Assembly (NCBI GenBank): GCA_951213105.1
Contig: OX578135.1
Location: forward strand, 163,773,250 to 163,837,249
DNA length: 64,000 bases
Source of the DNA: Amaurobius ferox
Lineage: Eukaryota; Arthropoda; Arachnida; Araneae; Amaurobiidae
Direction: 5' to 3'
Shown: positions 56,608 to 64,000 of the stretch, piece after piece
Layout: each line of letters opens with the position of its first letter
Numbering within the stretch: the stretch's first letter is position 1
The notes under the pieces: model-generated
What the model was told of the DNA's origin: nothing
Seen by the model: the letters and a program-made list of their open reading frames with translations, nothing else
The model's database searches: none
Made by a program: the position numbers and the translations under genes

Positions 56608-59600
56608 CTAGCCGAATACCCGTTGAAAATCAACGGTTTCGTAATAAGCAACTCCCCGAATAATGCACATTTTAATAATTCGAGTTCCACATTTAATCGG
56701 CAAATCGAATATTTTTGGTGTGCAGAACACCTTAGAGAAGAAAATATTAGAAAACTTAAATTGCACACTTCTTCCTTTCGAACTATCTACCCATACACAA
56801 AATTAAAATCTCTATCTCATCCCGAAGCATGTTATTTTATCATTTCCCCATTCTGACGTTGTTCTGTGGAGCACAGCCATATATAGACATTTAGGAAAAA
56901 CTCTATTCGCCATGGGTTTTTTATCAGATGTTTGGCCCATATACCAAATATCAAGCATCTATCACAGTTAAAATTAAGCGTGCATAACTTATTCGAAAAA
57001 TCGAACATTTTGGTGTGCGGCATCCCCTTAAGTAGAGAATATTAGAAAACTGAAATTGTACACTTTCTTCCTTTCAAATTATCTACCCGTACACCGAATA
57101 TGAAATATTTATCTTATCCCGAAGCATGTTTTTTATCATTTCAGATTTCGAACGTTTTTGTCTGGAGCATCCCCGACAACTCTGAGACGTCGTCTTGGGT
57201 GTTTTAGTGTGATTCGTCTTGGGTGTTTTAATTAAATGATTAGTCCATATACCAAATTTCAACCCTCTATCAACATTTAAAGGAAGAATTTCTCATTTAA
57301 TCCGAAAATCGAATAGTTGGGTTTGCGGCACCCCCTAAATTAGAAAATATTGGAAAACTGAAATTACACACACTTTTCCTTTCGAACTATCTACCGGTTC
57401 ACCAAATTTGAAGTCTCTATCCTATCCCGAAGCATAGTTTTCCGTCATTCCACCTTTCGAAAGATTCTCTCTGGAGCACCCTCTTAAACAAACATTTTTG
57501 AAAAACTCTTTTGTCTTGGGTGTTTTCATCAATTGAATCGTCCATATGCCAAATATCAAGCCTCTATCACGTTTTAAAAGGGGCGTTTCTCCTTTATTTC
57601 GAAAATCGAACATTTTTGTATGCGGCACCCCCTTAAGTAGAAAATATTGGAAAACTGAAATTGTACACTTTCTTCCTTCCAAACTATCTACTCGCACTAA
57701 AAATTTGAAATTTCATCTTCTTCCGAAGCATGTTTTTTCATCAATTCACCTTTTGAACGTTTTCCTTTGGAGCACCCCCTTAAATGAACATTTTTGAAAA
57801 ACTATATTCGTCTTGGGTGTTTTTATCAAATGATTATTCCACATACCAAATTTCAAGCCTCTTAAATTTTAAAGGATCCGTTTCTCATTTATTCGGAAAA
57901 CCGAACATTTTGGTGTACGGCACCCCCTTAAGTAGAAAATATTGGAAATCTGAAATTGAACACGTTCTTCCTTTCGAAGGGTTTACCCATACACCAAATT
58001 TGAAATCTCTATCTTATCGCAAAGCATGCTTTCCTATCATTTCACTTTTCGAACGTTTTGGTGTGGAGCACCCCCTCTATAGAACGTTTTCGAAAAATTC
58101 GTTTTTTCCAGGGGTTTTTGTTGAACGACCGATCCGTATACCAAATTGTAAGTGTCTATCTATTCGGGAAGTGCCTGAAAAAAGCGTGACAGACGGACAG
58201 ACAGACAGACGGACACATGGCAATTAGTATATACTAGCCGAATACCCGTTGAAAATCAACGGTCTCGCAATAAGGAACCCCTGAATAATGTAAATGTTTT
58301 AAAAATTCGCGTTTCACATTTATTCGACAAATCGAATATTTTGGTGTGCAGAACCCTCTAAAGAAGAAAATATTGGGAAACTAAATTTGAGCATTTCTTC
58401 CTTTCGAATTATCTACCCTTATACCACATTAAAGTCTATCTCACCCCGAGGCACTCCTATATTATTATTTCTCCTTTGGAACTTTTTTCTGTGAAGCACA
58501 TCCATAAATGAACATTTTTGAAAAACTCTGTTTGTCTTTTGTTTTTTATCAGATGATTGGCCCAAATACCAAATATCAAGCCTCTATCACATATAAAAGG
58601 AGGCGTGCCTCATTTATTAGGAAAATCGAACATATTAGTGTGCGCACCCCTTAAAGTAGCAAATATTGGAAATCTGAAATTTCACACTCTCTTCTACCCT
58701 TACACCACATTAAAGTCTATCTCACCCCGAAGCACTCCTATATTATTATTTCTCCTTTAGAACTTTTTTCTGTGAAGCACATCCATAAATGAACATTTTT
58801 GAAAAACTCTGTTTGTCTTTTGTTTTTTATCAGATGATTGGCCCAAATACCAAATATCAAGCCTCTATCACATTTAAAAGGAAGCGTGCCTCATTTATTA
58901 GGAAAATCGAACATATTAGTGTGCGCACCCCTTAAAGTAGCAAATATTGGAAATCTGAAATTTCACACTCTCTTCCTTTCAAACTATCTACCCGTACACC
59001 AAATTTGAAGTCGCTATCCTATCGAGAAACAAGTTTTTCTATCACTTCACCTTTCGAACGTTTTTCTGTGTAGCACGCCGCTAAAGAACATTTTTGTCAA
59101 ACTGTATTCAACTTTGGTTTTTTTGTCAAATGGTTAGCCCATATACTAAATTTCAAGTCTCTATCACATTATAAAGGAGGCGTTTTTCATTTGTTCGGTA
59201 AATCGAACATTTTAGTGAGCGGAACCCCCTACAATAACAAATGTTGGAAAACTGAAATTGCACACTTTCTTCCTTTCCAACTTTTTACCCGTACACCAAA
59301 TTTGAAGTCTCTATCTCATCGCGAAGCATACTTTTCTAGCATTTCATCTTTCGAATGCTTTTGTGTGGAGTACCCACCCCCTTAACTATACATTTTTGAA
59401 AAACTCTATTCTGTCAGATGATTTTCCCATATATCAAATATCAAGCCTCTATCACGTTTTAAAAGGGGCGTTTCTCCTTTATTTCGAAAATCGAGCATTT
59501 TGGTGTGCGGCACCCCCTAAAGTAGAAAATATTGGTAAACTGAAATTGTACACTTTCTTCCTTTCAAACTATCTACCCTTATACCAAATTTGATATCTCT

Positions 59601-62359
59601 ATCTCAATCCGAAGCATGGTTTTTTATCAATTCACTTTTCGAACGTTTTACTCTGGAGCATCCCCTTAAACGAAAATTTTTGAAAAGCTATATCTGTCTT
59701 GGGTGTTTCCATCAAATGATTAGCCCATATACCGAACTCATTTATTCTGTAAATCGAACATTTTGGCGTGCGGCACCCCCTTAAGTAGAAAATATTGGAA
59801 ATCTGAAATTGCACGCTTTCTTCCTTTCGAACGATTTACCAATACACCAAATTTGAAGTCTCTATCTCATCGCAAAGTATGCTTTTCCATCATTTCACTT
59901 TTCGAACGTTTTGGTGTGGGGTACCCCCTCTATAGAACGTTTTCGAAAAATTCGATTTTTCCAGGGGGTTTTATCGAACGAACGAGCCGTGTACCAAATT
60001 GCAAGTCTCTATCTATTCGGGAAGTGCCTAAAAAAAGCGTGACAGACGGACAGACAGACGGACGGACACTTGGCAATTAGTATATACTAGACGAATACCC
60101 GTTGAAAATCAACGGTCCCACATTAAGCAACCACCGAATAAGGTAAATTTTTAAATAATTCTCCTTTCTTATTTATTCGACAAATCGAACATTTAGTTTT
60201 GAGGCACCCCCAAAAGTTCAAAATATCGAAAAACTGAAATTGCACATGTTCTTCCTTTCGAACTGTCTACCTGTACACCAAATTTCAAGTCTGTATCTCA
60301 TTCCGAAGCATGTGTTTTTTTTTATCAATTCACATTTCGAACGTTTTCCTATGGAGCACCCCCTTAAACGAACATTTTCGAAAAACTATATTCGTTTTGG
60401 GTGTTTTCATCAAATGATTAGTCCATATATCAAATTTCGAGCCTCTATCAAATTTTAAAGGGGCAGTTTCTCATTTATTCGGCAAATCGAACATTTTTGT
60501 GTGCGGCACCCCCTTAAGTAGGAAATATTGGAAATCTGAAATTACACACTTTCTTCCTTTTGAACGGTTTACCCATATACCAAATTTGAAGTCCCTGTCT
60601 TATCAGCAGGGACTTCAAAAGCTAAGCAGGCTTTCCTATCATTTCACTTTTCGAACGTTTTGGTGTGCAGCACCCCCTTAAGTAGAAAATATTGGAAATC
60701 TGAAATTACACACTTTCTTCCTTTTGAACGGTTTACCCATATACCAAATTTGAAGTCCCTATCTTATCGCTAAGCAGGCTTTCCTATCATTTCACTTTTC
60801 GAACGTTTTGGTGTGCGGCACCCCCTTAAGTAAAAAATATCGGAAATCTGAAAATGCACACTATCTGCCTTTCGAACGATTTACCTATACACCAAATTTG
60901 AAGTCTCTATCTCATCGCAAAGCATGCCTTCCTATCATTTCACTTTTCGAGCGTTTTGGTGTAGAGCACCCCGTCTAGAGAACGTTTTCGAAAAATTCGA
61001 TTTTTCCAGGAGGTTTTATCGAACGACCGAGCCGTGTACCAAATTGCAAGTCTCTATCTATTCGGGAAGTGCCTAAAAAAGGCGTGACAGACGGACAGAC
61101 AGACAGACGGACACTTGGAAATTAGTATATACTAGCCGAATACCCGTTGAAAATCAACGGTCTCGCAATAAGCAACCCCTGAATATTGTAAATTTTATAA
61201 TAATTCGCGTTTCACATTTATTCGACAAATCGAATATTTTGGTGTGCAGAACCCCCTAAAGAAGAAAATATTGGAAAACTGAATTTGCGCATTTCTTCCT
61301 CTGTTTGTCTTGTGTTTTTTATCAGATGATTGGCCCATATACCAAATATCAAATCTCTATCATGTTTTAAAGGAAGCGTGCTCATTTATTCGGAAAATCG
61401 AACATATTATTGCGCACCCCTTAAAGTAGCAAATATTGGAAATCTGAAATTTCACACTTTCTTCCTTTCAAACTATCTACCCTTACACCAAATTTGATAT
61501 CTCTATCTCATTTCGAAGCATAGTTTTCTAAAATTCACTTTTCGAACATTTCAATCTGGAGCGCCCCCTTAAACGAACATTTTAAAAAAACTATATTCGT
61601 CTTGCGTGTTTCCGTCAAATGATTAGCCCATATACCAAGTTTCAAATCTCTATCAAATTTTAAAGGAGCGTTTTCTCATTTATTTTGTAAATCGAACATT
61701 TTGGTATGCGGCACCCCCTTAAGTACAAAATATTGGAAATCTGAAATTGCACACTTTCTTCCTTTTGAACTATTTACCCATACGCCAAATTTGAAGTCTC
61801 TACCTCATCGCAAAGCATGATTTCCTATCATTTCACTTTTCGAACGTTTTAGTGTGCGGCACCCCCTTAAGTAGAAAATATTGGAAATCTGAAATTGCAC
61901 ACTTTCTTATTTTTGAACGATTTACCTATACTCCAAATTTGAAGTCTCTATCTCATCGCAAAGCATGCTCTCCTGTCATATCACTTTTCGAACGTTTTGG
62001 TGTGCTGCACCCCCCCTTAAGGAGAAAATATTGGAAATCTGAAATTGCACACTTTCTTCCTTTCGAGTGATTTACCCATATACCAAATTCGAAGTCTCTA
62101 TCTCATCGCAAAACATGCTTTCCCGTCATTTCACTTTTCGAACGTTTTGGTGTGGGGCACCCCCTCTATAGAACGTTTTCGAAAAATTCGATTTTTCCAG
62201 GGGGTTTTATCGAACGACCGAGCCGTGTACCAAATTGCAAGTCTCTATCTATTCGGGAAGTGCCTAAAAAAGGCGTGACAGACAGACAGACAGACAGACG
62301 GACAGACAGACAGACGGACACTTGGCAATTAGTATATATAATAATAATAATAATAATAG
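56608..62359 (+). repeat. Hierarchical array: four tandem elements with ~20 internal subrepeats
   Basis: Four head-to-tail units begin at 56608, 58234, 60087 and 61132 with 'ctag.cgaatacccgttg' and a 6-bp hairpin (CCGTTG-AAAAT-CAACGG). Each ends in a (GACA)n/GACGGACA tract followed by 'ggcaattagtatata'. Lengths are about 1.63, 1.85, 1.05 and 1.2 kb. Inside each, a subrepeat with the landmark 'aagtagaaaatattggaaa' recurs, about 5, 6, 4 and 5 times, at spacings of about 295 or about 150 bases. The last unit runs into an (ATA)n tail. The many short open frames here are repeats of one another and not genes. Confidence 0.88.
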
Positions 62360-62900
62360 ATTGTCTACAAAATTATTTTTTACAATATTACCATTGAGAT
62401 ATAACTCATTTAATCTATATGGAAAAAGAGTACAATTTGATTTAATATAGAAGTTTTCAAAGAACATTCTATCAGCTGTATTAGTTTTTATATCCAAAAT
62501 ATGTATAGTTATATTTTCAAAACCACATTTAGCAAAACGTTTATACTCAATTTTATTAGAAGTAGGAAGAAAATTAATATTGAGGATATATATTTTTTAT
62601 ATGATCTTTGTGAACATTCATACGTAGATGAATAGTATTACTGGTCTGTCCTATATAAGATAAAATACGTATGTTACAGGATATTTTGTAAATGCAATTA
62701 AAGTTTTTACAGAAAGACTTATGGCTATTTTGATTCATTATTTGAGTATTAGAAGCAAATGGACAGGTTTTGCAATTTTTATTCTTACATTTATTGAAGT
62801 TATAATTTTAGCTGGGCAATTATTATATCCAAAATTATCCATGGCACAATGTTGGTAAATTGGTATCGGTCTAGACAATTCCCAACATGAATCTGAAATA
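62250..62900 (-). pseudogene. Penelope 3 Cys-rich motif and GIY-YIG endonuclease
   Basis: Near 62793-62650 the minus strand reads KCKNKNCKTCPFASNTQ, then NCIYKISCNI, then SYIGQTSNTIHLRMNVHKDH (YIG codons near 62655-62647). The Cys cluster before a GIY-YIG nuclease is typical of Neptune-like Penelope proteins. After a stop and frameshift the frame 62497-62264 continues with ITIHILDIKTNTADRMFFEN and FYIKSNCTLFPYRLNELYL, the distal part of the nuclease. GIY appears as CIYKI. This part should follow the reverse transcriptase, but it lies upstream of it, separated by the repeat array. Confidence 0.78.
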
Positions 62901-63364
62901 CCGGGCAATATCTATCAAATTATATAATAATATGTATAAATATATTTGCACGTCTCTAAAACGTAAGGTGTGTAGTTCATAATAGTATATTTATTAGTAT
63001 GACAATATTACAAAGAGAGTATAATATATATGAAATAAAATAATTGCTTATAGATAAAAATCTTTATAAACAGATAAGTCCATGAAATACCTAATACTAA
63101 TGTTAGTAAGGAGGATATTACAAAATATAATGAAAAGATTTAACTTTATAGTTACAATCAATTCTGAACTTGCTTAAATAAAACACTAGGTATAATAAAA
63201 TGCATATAGTATTAATCTTGGATTCACATAGAATCTTATCCAATTATGTAATAATAAAAAGTTTGTACTGAAAAGTACAGTTTATAAAATTAAAAAAAAG
63301 GTTTCCATATTTCACCAGTACTAAAATCCCATAAGTAATTACCCAGTCATAAAATCAAAGAATT
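62901..63364. other. AT-rich DNA, no gene seen
   Basis: No coding, RNA or repeat structure is recognised. It may include the terminal part of Penelope 3. Confidence 0.35.
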
Positions 63365-64000
63365 TGATGTGGGCAGCACATGACTTTCCTTATATAATGC
63401 AATGAATCTACTACTTTTACAGTAAAAAATAAGGTTATTCTTATAGTAGATAAATATTCTTTCCAAGATATTGAATTTTCTTCAATTAGTCGTCATTTTC
63501 ATTGATTTAGCGTCATTTTTATCCATATGGCAAGATTTTCGTTAACTTGGCAACATTTAAAAATATCGCCAAGTTGGCGATATTCCACTAAATCTGTTGC
63601 CAAAATCTCGCCAAGCGTTATGAACGGAGAAATAAGTCATTCTTACAGCGGATAAATGACTATTGGCGTTCAAATACAAAAGTATTACTATATTTTCTCG
63701 TGAATGGAACGAGTTAGATCCACGAGAATGATGTCACAAAATTTATCCCATGATATTACATATGAAAAGTGAACATGTTTCTTAACAGTTAATATTTTTT
63801 TAATTTATGGGATTTTTTGATAAATTTATTTGAAAAATGTGCAATATCTCGAGATGTGCAATCTATCGGTGTGCAATCTATCGGTTCATGCTAGCGTTCT
63901 AAAGTTTATATCAATCGTTTTCTAAGAAAAAATTATATAAGAAATGTCTATTTGCGTAACTTTATTAAAGACTTTGATTTTTTGACGATTTTTTCAAAAT
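63365..64000 (+). repeat. Dispersed repeat, direct partner of 45745-46370
   Basis: Shares 'gatgtgggcagcaca', a 23-base palindrome centred at 63573 (AATATCGCCAA-G-complement), 'tgaatggaacga' and 'cacgagaatgatgt' with the copy at 45.7 kb. Its 'cgttaacttggcaac' also matches the first bases of the window. Confidence 0.75.

Noticed and set aside
57546..62278. Many similar 60-150 codon frames that look like a repeated gene family
   Set aside because: They are the same subrepeat read again and again, with no constant start or stop and with frames on both strands. They are explained by the non-coding array.
56608..62359. CRISPR-like or centromeric satellite array
   Set aside because: Units are long, unequal and element-like with defined ends; there are no short repeats with unique spacers, and context is eukaryotic.
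56608..62359. Helitron tandem array, based on ctag at the joints
   Set aside because: CTAG fits the 3' CTRR rule, but there is no TC start after it and no clear hairpin just upstream of the end. I kept rolling-circle origin only as one possibility.

Overview
This window is AT-rich eukaryotic nuclear DNA: genes are split into short exons with GT-AG introns of up to about 14 kb, and most of the sequence is transposable-element debris. The mix of element types (Penelope-like retroelements with hammerhead-type motifs, Tc1/mariner, Tigger, mariner and piggyBac-type elements, a tRNA-derived SINE, and repeats ending in GACA microsatellites) and the long introns suggest an arthropod, possibly a chelicerate. 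That is inference; no species can be named from the sequence alone.

Host genes. The window opens downstream of most of a fumarate hydratase gene, whose last coding exon lies at 2695-2902 (+). The main gene is a DHRS7-like short-chain dehydrogenase/reductase on the minus strand. I traced seven exons (46786-46935, 32209-32312, 31904-32096, 22803-22849, 17232-17351, 13445-13611, 12097-12160); their phases join perfectly and give the end of the protein with a stop codon. The 5' end is missing and probably lies beyond 46.9 kb. Two other exon-like segments, 25636-25705 (+) and 50007-50222 (-), belong to genes I do not recognise.

Region by region: 0.5-1.3 kb holds an interspersed repeat and 1.7-2.4 kb a piggyBac-type MITE. 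A dead Tigger transposon lies at 3.6-5.7 kb. Penelope-like element 1 (8.2-11.3 kb) has two tail-out copies and a captured piece of another transposon. A hAT-like MITE, SINEs and other repeats occupy 13.8-18.7 kb. A Tc1/mariner-type transposon with long inverted ends is at 19.25-21.1 kb. Penelope element 2 is at 24.1-25.4 kb. A 1.3-kb repeat at 26-27.3 kb has an inverted partner at 52.8-54.1 kb. Inverted Penelope fragments lie at 27.7-28.1 kb, and a 0.78-kb repeat at 29.1 kb has a direct partner at 47.8 kb. Foldback elements lie at 32.5-33.7 kb. A PC4-like open frame preceded by CRE/CCAAT repeats lies at 35.4-37.3 kb, and related CRE/GATA modules recur at 38.7 and 39.8 kb. A LINE fragment is at 42.1-43.8 kb and a mariner relic at 45 kb. 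Penelope element 3 is at 54.6-56.6 and 62.3-62.9 kb, split by a 5.7-kb array of four elements that each carry internal subrepeats.

The most notable structures are that array, the tail-out Penelope element with paired hammerhead-type motifs, the permuted third Penelope element, and the PC4-like ORF with its repeated CRE-containing upstream modules. All element coding regions I could read contain stops, frameshifts or truncations, so none looks autonomous.
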